64,000 nt of DNA from Rhodoferax sp. GW822-FHT02A01 (GCF_038784515.1 NZ_CP152376.1:3782001-3846000), one strand, 5' to 3'. Counted from the first letter of the stretch, positions 49,446-57,318 are shown. A program made the numbers and translations. Notes: a model not told the origin generated them from the letters alone.

Positions 49446-49730
49446 ATGATTGACGAATACGTCGGAGATGAAGCGTATGTCAAAGCCAGTCAATTGACCA
49501 AGCTTGGCACGGACGCGTCGGGCTGGGATACTTACTTGCGAGATGAACGGTCAGGGGAGTATTGGCTTCTTTACTATCCGGATTCATATCAACACGGCGG
49601 GGGGCTGCGCATCTTAAGCGCACTACGGTCGCTGCATTTTTGGCTTCGCAGAATTGAATCTTTGAGTGACCGCTTTGGAGCGGCGGGAATGTCAACTACC
49701 AGCCCTTTGCTGGTGGCAGAATGCCATTGA
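49446..49730 (+). CDS. Imm27-like immunity protein in a cassette
   Basis: A 94-residue protein whose first ~60 residues match the Imm27 immunity pattern (LTKLGTDASGWDTYLRD then WLLYYPDSYQHGGGLRIL). Such proteins neutralise polymorphic toxins. The ATG is only 9 bases after the core at 49423. The last ~25 residues (from about LSDRFGAAGMS) are encoded by the next array element, so the natural C terminus was probably replaced when the cassette joined this neighbour. No matching toxin is nearby. The match is from motif memory. Confidence 0.62.
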   Translation: MIDEYVGDEAYVKASQLTKLGTDASGWDTYLRDERSGEYWLLYYPDSYQHGGGLRILSALRSLHFWLRRIESLSDRFGAAGMSTTSPLLVAECH

Positions 49731-49797
49731 CGGTGTACCGCCGGTTCGCCGCGAAACCGGACTTTCACCTCGACTCACCCGTTCGGGGGATTCCTGC
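49664..49797 (+). repeat. Long-form array element 3 with inverted half-site
   Basis: Inverted half GAGTGACCGCTTTGG (49664-49678), hairpin CCAGCCCTTTGCTGG near 49699-49713, then CCGGTTCGCCGCGAAACCGG (49741-49760), which is itself a 6-bp stem, and the CACCCGTTCGGGGGATT segment (49776-49792). Confidence 0.75.
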
Positions 49798-49847
49798 TGG
49801 CACTGTGCAAGGGCAGAATGTAGGTCTTCCCATTTCCTTTTCATTAC

Positions 49848-50279
49848 GTGCACACAGATTTGAACAGCGCCACCTGTCGAGCCACATTGTGGGCAATACG
49901 TGTGTACCAGCGGTACGTCTCGCCTTTAAAAGGATTCGTCTGTGCATATCGCATGCACACAGGAAGATGCAGTTGCTCGGAAATCGGCTTCAGAGCAATT
50001 CGTCGATACGGTTTAAGAACTGGATTTGGAGTGCTTCGGATGCGGATGAACTTATGCGGAGTGGCTCATCAACGATTCCTCAGCAAAAAGCCATCGCTCT
50101 TTTTTCGCTACCAGCGTGGACACTGTGATTTGCCGATAGATGTTGGTTGCTTATCTTGCGGATGCGACCTAGCCTCCAGTTTCGGAAGTTGCGATATTCC
50201 CTGGAATACCAGAAGCCGCGGAAATGACAAGTACGTCTATATACCGCCTAATTCAGGAATAGGGAAGAAACACCGATGA
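49848..50279 (+). CDS. YidD-like cysteine-rich protein
   Basis: A 143-residue protein. Residues 14-75 follow the YidD (membrane protein insertion efficiency factor) pattern: WAIRVYQRYVSPLKGFVCAY, then GRCSCSEIGFRAIRRYGLR, then MNLCGVAH. The C-terminal ~65 residues add a Cys cluster (GHCDLPIDVGCLSCGCD) absent from housekeeping YidD. The ORF continues through an array core at 50215, so its last ~20 residues may be element-derived. The interval starts at 49748. Confidence 0.65.
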   Translation: MHTDLNSATCRATLWAIRVYQRYVSPLKGFVCAYRMHTGRCSCSEIGFRAIRRYGLRTGFGVLRMRMNLCGVAHQRFLSKKPSLFFRYQRGHCDLPIDVGCLSCGCDLASSFGSCDIPWNTRSRGNDKYVYIPPNSGIGKKHR

Positions 50280-50459
50280 CATACATAGGACCCAGGTACG
50301 TCAGTAGTGCCGCGAAAGCGGACCCTGGGCCAGGTTTCGTGACCGTTCGCTGTCGCCACGGGACTGTCGGTAGCCGTTACATCGAAATTGCCGAAAGCAG
50401 CCATTCAAATTGGACGTCAGAATTGGATTTAAATCTTCCACACACTCCGACTTCAAACT

Positions 50460-50765
50460 ATGAGTGAACAAAGAGCCGGTTCACTTTCCGATGCAGTTCG
50501 CAAACACTGGCGGAATTTTCTTTTTGCCTGGGTGCTTCCGTTGGTTCTTCTATTTGGTAGCCGCATCGCGGAAAAAGCAGGGCATCTGAACTTGTTCTTT
50601 ATCTTTGTAGCGATGCCCCTTTTCTTTTGGTCGTCACACATTGCCTCTCGACCTTATCAAAAAAGACAGATAACATATTTTCATGCGGTAGTCTTGGGCT
50701 TAATTATCCCGTTTTTGGTCTGGACATTGGCAGTGATGTGCACTTTGCCGGTGGCGAGCACGTGA
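50460..50765 (+). CDS. Three-helix membrane cassette protein
   Basis: A 101-residue integral membrane protein with helices about 21-33, 43-59 and 72-96 and a basic loop (SRPYQKRQ). No family recognised. Its stop precedes the core at 50774 by 9 bases. Upstream, 50280-50459 contains the perfect core GCCGCGAAAGCGGAC at 50309. Confidence 0.66.
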   Translation: MSEQRAGSLSDAVRKHWRNFLFAWVLPLVLLFGSRIAEKAGHLNLFFIFVAMPLFFWSSHIASRPYQKRQITYFHAVVLGLIIPFLVWTLAVMCTLPVAST

Positions 50766-50829
50766 CGCCTAAGCCCGCGGAAGCGGTCATAATAGTGAGA
50801 GCTTCAGTTGGCTACCATTGAAATACCAG

Positions 50830-51291
50830 ATGTACAAAAATATCATTTTGTTCCTTGCAGTGTGCGCATCGATTCAGGTCAGTGCAGCGGAGCAGATGCT
50901 CAAGGGCACCTACAAAGTCCCGAGTCCATATTGCACGAGTAGTGGAGTTCCAGACCCGAAAACCAATGAATGGCCGTCCTGCCTTGATACCTATGATTGC
51001 TTCTCAATCAAAAATGTGAAAGGCAATCGCTACTGGTTCAGCGTAGAGGCGGTTCAGGCAAACTATCACTATTGCACTGCAACTGGCTATGCCGACCGTG
51101 TGGATGGTCAGTATGTATACATTGGTGACGGGACAAAGGCCACCCCAGACCTTACGTTTTCAGCCAAAGATGGACTTATAAAATTTCAAGGCAGTCGCGA
51201 CCTGTGTGGTGCGCGAGCAGACTGGAGTGCGGTCAGCATTCCTATATCCACGCTTAAGTCACAAAGCGCCGTGAATTGCATAAAGCATTAA
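50830..51291 (+). CDS. Secreted cysteine-rich cassette protein
   Basis: A 153-residue exported protein: signal peptide MYKNIILFLAVCASIQVSAA (cleavage near 20), then a mature domain with seven Cys residues (YCTSSG, SCLDTYDC, YCTATG, LCGAR, NCIKH), likely disulfide-bonded in the periplasm. ATG 50830 is preferred over TTG 50818. It fills the interval 50774-51384. Function unknown. Confidence 0.7.
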   Translation: MYKNIILFLAVCASIQVSAAEQMLKGTYKVPSPYCTSSGVPDPKTNEWPSCLDTYDCFSIKNVKGNRYWFSVEAVQANYHYCTATGYADRVDGQYVYIGDGTKATPDLTFSAKDGLIKFQGSRDLCGARADWSAVSIPISTLKSQSAVNCIKH

Positions 51292-51532
51292 AAGGGTATG
51301 GGAGTTCACAGTCTGCATGTAATGGTAGTGACTTGGCTCACCCATTAATGGGATGGACACTCCAAAATATGAAAGTCAAAATTGCCGCGATTGCAGTCAT
51401 TGAACGGGCTCCCCCAATTAGCGGATAGACGAGGCCAGATTGAACCGTCAATATTGACTGCAGCTGACGGCGGGGATTATCGGAATCTTCATATCATCAT
51501 AAATTTCTGGGAATACTACTCAGTCAACTCCC

Positions 51533-51979
51533 ATGTCAAACCGTTTTTTTAGACTTCATACAGCTGGAATGATTGCCCTTGCGTTCCTAGCGCTTGGTAG
51601 CTGCGGACGCCAACCGGAATCATCGTTTGCGCTTGCGAGCGAATCAAGACTCCCAAAGTGGTTCAATCTTTCACCCAACCTAGAGCGCACGAATGTCTCA
51701 GTGACGATGGACTACCAGATAAACTCTTCTGGCAGAACTGCCACATTTACTATGCGAGATGGAAGTGGAGCAGTTGTCTCAAAGGTGACGGGTAATCTAA
51801 CAGGGTCTATACCGCTCCAGCGAAAAGCAAAGTTGTCCGGTCACCCAGAAGGTTATCCGGAATATGAAATTGTCACTGTCGGTGGAATCACCGAAATTAT
51901 TGAGCATCGAAAGTTGGAGCCAGTCTTCTATGTCACAGACGATGCGGCAGTTATGGCAGAACTTTCAAGTCCTCGCTAA
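51533..51979 (+). CDS. Hypothetical cassette lipoprotein
   Basis: A 148-residue lipoprotein. Signal peptide with lipobox LGSC (Cys about 24) after IALAFLA. The mature domain is beta-rich (RTNVSVTMDYQINSSGRTAT, then VTVGGITEIIEHRKLEPVFY). No family named. The stop is 10 bases before element 51989. Start ATG 51533. Confidence 0.7.
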   Translation: MSNRFFRLHTAGMIALAFLALGSCGRQPESSFALASESRLPKWFNLSPNLERTNVSVTMDYQINSSGRTATFTMRDGSGAVVSKVTGNLTGSIPLQRKAKLSGHPEGYPEYEIVTVGGITEIIEHRKLEPVFYVTDDAAVMAELSSPR

Positions 51980-51988
51980 GGCAGAAAT

Positions 51989-52074
51989 GCCGCGAAAGCA
52001 GACCTTTGCAAGGAGGAAGCAAGCGACGGGACAGTGCCAGCAGCGGTCTTCCAAAATTCTGCCAAAAAGCAGAC
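51989..52074 (+). repeat. Two adjacent elements with no gene between
   Basis: Cores GCCGCGAAAGCAGAC (51989) and GCCAAAAAGCAGAC (52061) are 72 bases apart with nothing credible between, looking like an empty or decayed cassette. Confidence 0.6.
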
Positions 52075-52141
52075 ATCGAATCTCCCAATCGGGGGAAAGC
52101 CAAGTCAACCTGCTATCTGAATCTCATTGCCAAAACATCTT

Positions 52142-52864
52142 ATGAAAATCGGTGACCTTTTGATTCGCCATAAAGAAATCTTCGCAATACTTCCATTTTT
52201 ATCACTACCTGCAGTGCCTATGGCGGGACCTGCCGACCCTGTTTCATCGGGAGCGCAGCAACCTGCAAAGGCGGACTTGCGTCCGGTTGCTACTGCCAAC
52301 GAGCCAAAAACTGGAATAGAGTGGGCGAAGGCTGCTGACAATGCGGCGAAAAGAGAAGACCTCGATTACGCCTTCGAAGCGTGGGGACAGGCTATCGAAG
52401 CATATAAAAGAGAAGGAACAATTTCTGACAAATCCTACCTCTACCGTAACCGCGGGGTCCGATTATCTCAACTGCATAGGGATGTGGAAGCAATTGCAGC
52501 TTTTAACGAAGCTATCCGTCTCAAGCCTGACTATATTGAAGCCTATCGCATGCGCAGCAATTCCTTTCTTCATTTAGGGTTAACTGACGAAGCGAACGCT
52601 GATAACGCAACGGTTAGGCGGTTACAAATTAAAGTCGATGAGAAGCCATCCGGTGAGCAGTCTCTAGGGACGCAGAATTGTAAGGCGAAGTTATTTGCCT
52701 ATACCATGGCTTTCTCAGACGCTCCTAATGTGGCTAAGCAAGCAATCGCGCAAAAAGCCATGGTCATTCTGAAACGCACGAGCGATGAAGATGTTTGCGC
52801 CAAAGCCAAAGCCCTCGATCAGTTATGGAGTGATGAATATGGGTCCACGCCAGCTAATCCATGA
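52142..52864 (+). CDS. TPR-repeat cassette protein
   Basis: A 240-residue protein with a hydrophobic N terminus (EIFAILPFLSLPAVPMAG), likely exported, and two or three tetratricopeptide repeats (about 55-150): AADNAAKREDLDYAFEAWGQ and NRGVRLSQLHRDVEAIAAFN, then IRLKPDYIEAYRMRSNSFLH. TPR domains bind partner peptides; the partner is unknown. ATG 52142 is preferred to TTG 52127. It fills 52061-53048. Confidence 0.72.
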   Translation: MKIGDLLIRHKEIFAILPFLSLPAVPMAGPADPVSSGAQQPAKADLRPVATANEPKTGIEWAKAADNAAKREDLDYAFEAWGQAIEAYKREGTISDKSYLYRNRGVRLSQLHRDVEAIAAFNEAIRLKPDYIEAYRMRSNSFLHLGLTDEANADNATVRRLQIKVDEKPSGEQSLGTQNCKAKLFAYTMAFSDAPNVAKQAIAQKAMVILKRTSDEDVCAKAKALDQLWSDEYGSTPANP

Positions 52865-53081
52865 TTTCGAAGGGCAGAGAGATTAAACCGCGATATATGG
52901 TATTGGTCGGCAAGTCGTGCGACGATGGTCCGGTTCCTCTATGCGAATACTTCTACTTTGGGTTGATTGTGTGAATTGGCTGTACTTCCGTAGGGGACCG
53001 GTTTCAGCCCTTGTGCACCATAGCCATCGGCATCAGAATGCGTCTATGCCGCGAAAGCCGACATAAGGGGGAAAGGCCTGG

Positions 53082-53471
53082 ATGAAAATTAACACCAACA
53101 AGTTGGGCTTTTTCATTGCCGTTGTGCTGTTGGCTGGCGTTATTGCTGTCGCCGTTACTCCAAGTGGAATCTTGTTCTTTCCAGGCAGCGTAATACGATG
53201 GTCCATCCTTCGTGAGACCCCACTAGGTTCAACGGACGCAGCGGTACGGCTGAATGTCGAGCATCGAGGAGGTCGAATCACAGTGAATCACGTCCATGTT
53301 CAGCCAAACAGTGAATATCCGCCCACGGCGACTGGCGGTGAGAGTTTCGCCACTGTTCTGCTTGGCCACTATTGGATGCCATTTCGAACGGATGTAGAGG
53401 CTTTTTACACGTTTGATGGGCAAGGTCGCTTCAATGGCGTTGAGATAAGGAAGACTAGCGATGCGTTGTAG
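53082..53471 (+). CDS. Membrane-anchored hypothetical cassette protein
   Basis: A 129-residue protein with one N-terminal membrane anchor (LGFFIAVVLLAGVIAVAVTP, about 8-27) and a periplasmic beta-rich domain (VEHRGGRITVNHVHVQPNSE, ending YTFDGQGRFNGVEIRK). Not recognised. ATG is 34 bases after the core at 53048 and the stop is 16 bases before 53488. Confidence 0.7.
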   Translation: MKINTNKLGFFIAVVLLAGVIAVAVTPSGILFFPGSVIRWSILRETPLGSTDAAVRLNVEHRGGRITVNHVHVQPNSEYPPTATGGESFATVLLGHYWMPFRTDVEAFYTFDGQGRFNGVEIRKTSDAL

Positions 53472-53487
53472 ACTGATGTTCAAGTCT

Positions 53488-53931
53488 GCCGCGGAAGCGG
53501 ACATCCCCTGACCTGCATAATTGGGGCTACTATCCACGGCCTAATGCATCAGAGTGTGCATAGTTCCATGAAAATGTGGTTTAGGGGGATTTGAATTCCA
53601 AATGTCTATTGACAATCTGCTCGGGCTCTTCTTTCTTGTTGGGGTCGCATATGCAAGTCACCGCTACTGGCGTTCAAAGGCTATTTCCTGTGCATCTTCC
53701 TGGCTCACTGAGCGAGGGCTTCAAGTCACGGACTGGGCAACTTCAAACTTTGAAATGCATAGGCAAAATCCTACCATCTCCTTCACGGCTAAAAACCATC
53801 GCGAAAAGATGTTTGACATCAAACTGCGATTTAGATTCGGACTTTTGGGAGATTGGAGAATTGACGAGGTTGCGTATTGGTGCGAGTCGTCAGAGGTTTT
53901 GTAACGGAAGTCTGAATTCAACATTGCCGCG
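53488..53931 (+). repeat. Cassette B, copy 1 (444 bp)
   Basis: Matches 56089-56532 over its full 444 bases with about 17 substitutions and no gaps. Similarity begins at GCCGCGGAAGCGG and ends at the next GCCGCG (GCCGAG in copy 2). Confidence 0.92.
53602..53904 (+). CDS. Hypothetical cassette B protein, copy 1
   Basis: A 100-residue protein with an N-terminal hydrophobic helix (LLGLFFLVGVAYASHRYW, about 6-23) and a soluble domain (LTERGLQVTDWATSNFEMHR). Copy 2 at 56203 keeps the frame with a few amino-acid changes (R to C, I to V, V to L, S to P). An overlapping frame from 53591 is also open in both copies, but runs across the element. Function unknown. Confidence 0.68.
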   Translation: MSIDNLLGLFFLVGVAYASHRYWRSKAISCASSWLTERGLQVTDWATSNFEMHRQNPTISFTAKNHREKMFDIKLRFRFGLLGDWRIDEVAYWCESSEVL

Positions 53932-53993
53932 AAAGCCGACATTTTCGATTACCCTCCAATTACGGCTATTCCGGACAGAGATAGGAACGCAGA

Positions 53994-54263
53994 ATGGGGC
54001 TACGACAACACTTTAGGTTCCAGTACGCTGAGGCATCGGACGTACGGATATTTTTACGAAGCTTCAGCGAACTTGTGGGTGTGGAGGACAAAGAAGATTT
54101 CTTTGTTTTCACACCGCGCAATGGTGAGGCGTTTGCGTTTGATTGTGAGATTTTGCCCACTGGACTCTTGTCAGATAGAAGCGGGAACTATTTCAAATTC
54201 CTTGGGATGTTTATCGAAGCACTGACCGGGCAATTTGGACCAGTTCAAATGGAAGACGCATAA
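53994..54263 (+). CDS. Small hypothetical cassette protein
   Basis: An 89-residue soluble protein (FRFQYAEASDVRIFLRSFSE, ending FLGMFIEALTGQFGPVQMED). No motif recognised. It fills the interval 53926-54264, with the stop codon touching the next element. Confidence 0.66.
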   Translation: MGLRQHFRFQYAEASDVRIFLRSFSELVGVEDKEDFFVFTPRNGEAFAFDCEILPTGLLSDRSGNYFKFLGMFIEALTGQFGPVQMEDA

Positions 54264-54365
54264 GCCGCGATAGCTGCCATTTACAACCACTGCCCAATTG
54301 TGAAGTCCTCGACCCTTAGAATTCGCCATGACGCAGAGCAGAGTGCATGAATTAGGGAGTTCTAG

Positions 54366-54986
54366 GTGAATTTCAAGCGATCGAAGGCATTGCGACGCCC
54401 CCTAAAGGAGTTCAACTGGAAGTTGACCACGATTCTCATAGGACTCTGGTTGGCTTTGCTCTTTAGCATTGGCATTGGTGGCTGCTCAACCGAACCTAGG
54501 TATTGGTCTACAGCGTATTTGGCGATAACCGTATGCATTGTTTTGTGGGTAAATCATCTTGCAATAGCCCCAGTCCAACGGGCAAGAGATGTGCTCAGAT
54601 TGGTTGGATTCGCAATCTATGACTTGTTTTCGCTATCTGTACTGGTCGTATTGGCAAGCATTCCATTTTCTGTATTGCAAACTGAGTGCTATACCCCTCG
54701 TAACAAAGTCGCCGAGCTAATGCTTTCTGGTTCTTCCTACCGCACCCAAATGGACGAGCGCTTTGAGTCGCAAAAGACGCTTGAAAACATAGGCAAAGGA
54801 ATACAGGTTGAACTTACCCAGCGCGTTCGTAGCGGAATGGTGACATCCGATGGAACCATTGTCTTAGCAAGTGAGGACCCAGTTGCGGTTGTCTTTTTAA
54901 CGCCGCACGTTGAGCAGGGAAAGCTGATTTGGAAATGCAGTGGCCTACCCAAAAGCGTCCTGCCAATGCCATGCAGGGAAAATTAA
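54366..54986 (+). CDS. Membrane protein with pilin-like C-terminal domain
   Basis: A 206-residue protein with three hydrophobic segments (about 21-39, 50-65 and 80-103). The C-terminal ~90 residues resemble the soluble part of type IV pilins: VAELMLSGSSYRTQMDERFE, then VTSDGTIVLA, then GKLIWKCSGLPKSVLPMPCR with a Cys pair closing a D-loop. It lacks the pilin N-terminal GFTLxE helix, so it is not a normal pilin. Start GTG 54366. It shares its cassette with the next gene, 5 bases away. Confidence 0.62.
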   Translation: MNFKRSKALRRPLKEFNWKLTTILIGLWLALLFSIGIGGCSTEPRYWSTAYLAITVCIVLWVNHLAIAPVQRARDVLRLVGFAIYDLFSLSVLVVLASIPFSVLQTECYTPRNKVAELMLSGSSYRTQMDERFESQKTLENIGKGIQVELTQRVRSGMVTSDGTIVLASEDPVAVVFLTPHVEQGKLIWKCSGLPKSVLPMPCREN

Positions 54987-54991
54987 GTTAA

Positions 54992-55564
54992 ATGAAATCC
55001 CTGTCACTCAAACGACTGGTAGTACTCATCTTTGTCATTGTTCCATTGACAGCATGGTTTCTGGTAAAGCCTGTCCGGGTTGTCGCCCCCGGTCTTGTCG
55101 GCATCTCCTGCCCACAAGAAAACGTCTGTGTGGATGACATGACTAGGTACCAAGAGGCTATTTCCCTGTACATCGAAGGAACAGCGTTCGTAGCGTCCAA
55201 ATTGATGCCGCTGCGGTCAACACCCAAAGTGATTTTTTGCTCGACCATCACTTGCGCTGAGACGTTTGGACTAGGCGCACGCTCAGCAGTGACTGTCGCA
55301 CGCTTTGGTACAGTAGTTGGTCCTAGAGCATGGAAGAACTATTACGTCCGCCATGAAATGATTCATGTCCTTCAAGGCGAACAGATTGGTGTCATTCCAC
55401 TGTTGCTCAAACCGTCTTGGTTTGTAGAAGGCATGGCCTATTCATTGAGTGAAGACCCTCGCGATACATTGGCAGAACCCTTCGAAACCGATCGTAAGTT
55501 GTTCAGAAGCTGGTACCAAGCAATCGGCAAAGATTTTGTCTGGTCTGCTGCGAAGGAACTGTGA
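54992..55564 (+). CDS. Membrane-anchored HExxH putative metalloprotease
   Basis: A 190-residue protein: N-terminal anchor (VVLIFVIVPLTAWFLV), periplasmic domain with paired Cys (GISCPQENVCVDD and FCSTITCAE), then VRHEMIHVLQGEQ (about 119-131), a zincin HExxH, and WFVEGMAYSLSED whose Glu could be the third ligand. This fits a gluzincin-type fold, proteolytic activity unproven. No element separates it from the previous gene, making a two-gene cassette (54264-55601). Confidence 0.65.
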   Translation: MKSLSLKRLVVLIFVIVPLTAWFLVKPVRVVAPGLVGISCPQENVCVDDMTRYQEAISLYIEGTAFVASKLMPLRSTPKVIFCSTITCAETFGLGARSAVTVARFGTVVGPRAWKNYYVRHEMIHVLQGEQIGVIPLLLKPSWFVEGMAYSLSEDPRDTLAEPFETDRKLFRSWYQAIGKDFVWSAAKEL

Positions 55565-55600
55565 AAATGGGCTGGAAGTGCTTTGGGCTTTAGCAGAAAT

Positions 55601-55624
55601 GTCGCGAAAGCCACGATAGCAGAC
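55601..55624 (+). repeat. Hybrid array element
   Basis: GTCGCGAAAGCCACGATAGCAGAC reads as two cores partly fused (GTCGCGAAAGC and CGATAGCAGAC). Confidence 0.55.
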
Positions 55625-55679
55625 ACTCAACATCAGAGCCAAAATTGGCATTGCCAAACGTGCTCAATTGGGATGCACC

Positions 55680-56057
55680 ATGCTTGAACTATTGTTTTTG
55701 TTTCTGTTCGTAGTTGGGGTCGCGGCCTTGCTGACAAAAAAGGGCTTTGGGGTAGCCCCGCATAACCGCGTTTTGCTTGCCGATTTTGCAGTATCGGTGT
55801 GCTTGGCGTTCGCTGTGCTCGGCGTGCTTGTTTACTCGACATATGTTTGGGGGCCAGTTAGGATGCTAAAAGGGACTTGGATGCCAGGCATCGTTGGTCT
55901 AAGCGTATTTTCAATTGGCTTTTCCTTGATGCTGCTTAGGCGACGAACGAAGGTTTTTGTCGCGGTTGTTTCAATGTGCATCGCCTTGCCAATCGTGTCC
56001 ATTTTTGGACTTGTTTTATGGCTCTTTGTTGCATGTGCCAATGGCGATTGCATTTAA
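55680..56057 (+). CDS. Four-helix membrane cassette protein
   Basis: A 125-residue polytopic protein with helices about 3-16, 30-53, 66-84 and 94-118 and a basic loop LLRRRTK. No family recognised. ATG 55680 is chosen over TTG 55668. It fills 55601-56089. Confidence 0.66.
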   Translation: MLELLFLFLFVVGVAALLTKKGFGVAPHNRVLLADFAVSVCLAFAVLGVLVYSTYVWGPVRMLKGTWMPGIVGLSVFSIGFSLMLLRRRTKVFVAVVSMCIALPIVSIFGLVLWLFVACANGDCI

Positions 56058-56088
56058 AGAAGCCCGTACTTACCGAGACTTCTGGAAA

Positions 56089-56532
56089 GCCGCGGAAGCG
56101 GACATCCCCTGAGCTGCACAATTGGGGCGACTATCCACGGCTTAATGCATCAGAATGTGCATAGTTCCATGAAAATGTCGTTTTTGGGAATTTGAATTCC
56201 AAATGTCTATTGACAATTTGCTCGGGCTCTTCTTTCTTGTTGGGGTCGCATATGCAAGTCACTGCTACTGGCGTTCAAAGGCTATTTCCTGTGCATCTTC
56301 CTGGCTCACTGAGCGAGGGCTTCAAGTCACGGACTGGGCAACTTCAAACTTTGAAATGCATAGGCAAAATCCTACCATCTCCTTCACGGCTAAAAACCAT
56401 CGCGAAAAGATGTTTGACATCAAACTGCGATTTAGATTCGGACTTTTGGGAGATTGGAGAGTTGACGAGCTTGCGTATTGGTGCGAGTCGCCAGAGGTTT
56501 TATAGCGGAAGTCTGAATTCAACATTGCCGAG
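56089..56532 (+). repeat. Cassette B, copy 2 (444 bp)
   Basis: See 53488-53931; about 17 substitutions distinguish the copies. Flanks on both sides are unrelated. Confidence 0.92.
56203..56505 (+). CDS. Hypothetical cassette B protein, copy 2
   Basis: A 100-residue paralogue of the protein at 53602 with the same helix and length. Four replacements are visible, and the stop changed from TAA to TAG. Persistence of the frame despite the replacements suggests it is used. It is followed by element 56527, whose core has a G-C-C-G-A-G variant. Confidence 0.68.
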   Translation: MSIDNLLGLFFLVGVAYASHCYWRSKAISCASSWLTERGLQVTDWATSNFEMHRQNPTISFTAKNHREKMFDIKLRFRFGLLGDWRVDELAYWCESPEVL

Positions 56533-56637
56533 AAGGCGGACTTCCGAGAAGTTCACCCGTTTAAGGGATGTTCAGGCCATGCCCTGACGGTCACAATACC
56601 TCGGATGCGGACTCAGTCAACTCGCCAAACCTTCTCT

Positions 56638-56892
56638 ATGAACATTTTTAATCCCAAGGGAGCATGCCCCGCGAAAATGTCACGCTCTCAGTACATGCAT
56701 TTTCGAATTAGGTTATTAATCATCTTGGTTGCATGGATTGCGGCAGCTGTGGCTGGAGTTCGGTATTGGGACCAATTTCCCTTGTTCGTGAAGGTAATTT
56801 TGACAGTTGCTGGATGGATTCTTATTCCGGGTACAGACATGATTGAGCAAATTTTTGTACCTTATGAGAAGTACCTCAAAGAGGGACTTTGA
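56638..56892 (+). CDS. Two-helix membrane cassette protein, start uncertain
   Basis: About 84 residues: helices LLIILVAWIAAAVAGV and FVKVILTVAGWILIP, then an acidic/basic tail (MIEQIFVPYEKYLKEG). A degenerate core (CCCCGCGAAAATGTC, 56667-56681) lies inside the reading frame. The true start may be ATG 56677, which is part of that core, or ATG 56638 upstream. The frame is open from 56605. Confidence 0.6.
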   Translation: MNIFNPKGACPAKMSRSQYMHFRIRLLIILVAWIAAAVAGVRYWDQFPLFVKVILTVAGWILIPGTDMIEQIFVPYEKYLKEGL

Positions 56893-56946
56893 TGAGGCGT
56901 CACTTTGCCACGAAATTAGCCATTCCCTATGAGTGAATAACAATTA

Positions 56947-57318
56947 ATGCTAAACATTAGTTCCATCCAAAAACTTACGGCTCGAACCTCTTATGTTGGA
57001 ATTGCGTTCAATGCTGCCTTGATGGTTTGGGTGTCACCTAATCTCAGTCTTGCATCATTTGGATTTTTGCTATGGACAACAAGCCCATGGCTGATGCTTT
57101 TGGCGTCCCTAAAGATTTCAGAAAATTCAGAGAAAGGTATTCGAGTTCACGCGGTAATGGCGTTGTCACTTGCATTCATCTCCATACTGGTCTATCTAGG
57201 AACAGCACAAACTCATGAATCAATGGGCATGGCAATCTACCTTTCCATCCCAATTGCGGCACTGCCACTGGTGATAATCGCCGCAATTGCCGGACTTCTC
57301 AACCGCAGGGAAAACTGA
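56947..57318 (+). CDS. Four-helix membrane cassette protein
   Basis: A 123-residue polytopic membrane protein with helices about 16-30, 34-55, 67-86 and 94-116. Not recognised. It lies between the degenerate core at 56907 and long-form element 4. Confidence 0.66.
   Translation: MLNISSIQKLTARTSYVGIAFNAALMVWVSPNLSLASFGFLLWTTSPWLMLLASLKISENSEKGIRVHAVMALSLAFISILVYLGTAQTHESMGMAIYLSIPIAALPLVIIAAIAGLLNRREN

Noticed and set aside
50276..50467. 63-codon ORF overlapping the YidD-like stop
   Set aside because: It reads straight through the perfect core element at 50309 and has no recognisable features.
53591..54016. Alternative frame of cassette B (141 codons, also at 56192)
   Set aside because: It starts at TTG, runs across the element into the next cassette and differs in length between copies. 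The ATG frame ends just before the element in both.
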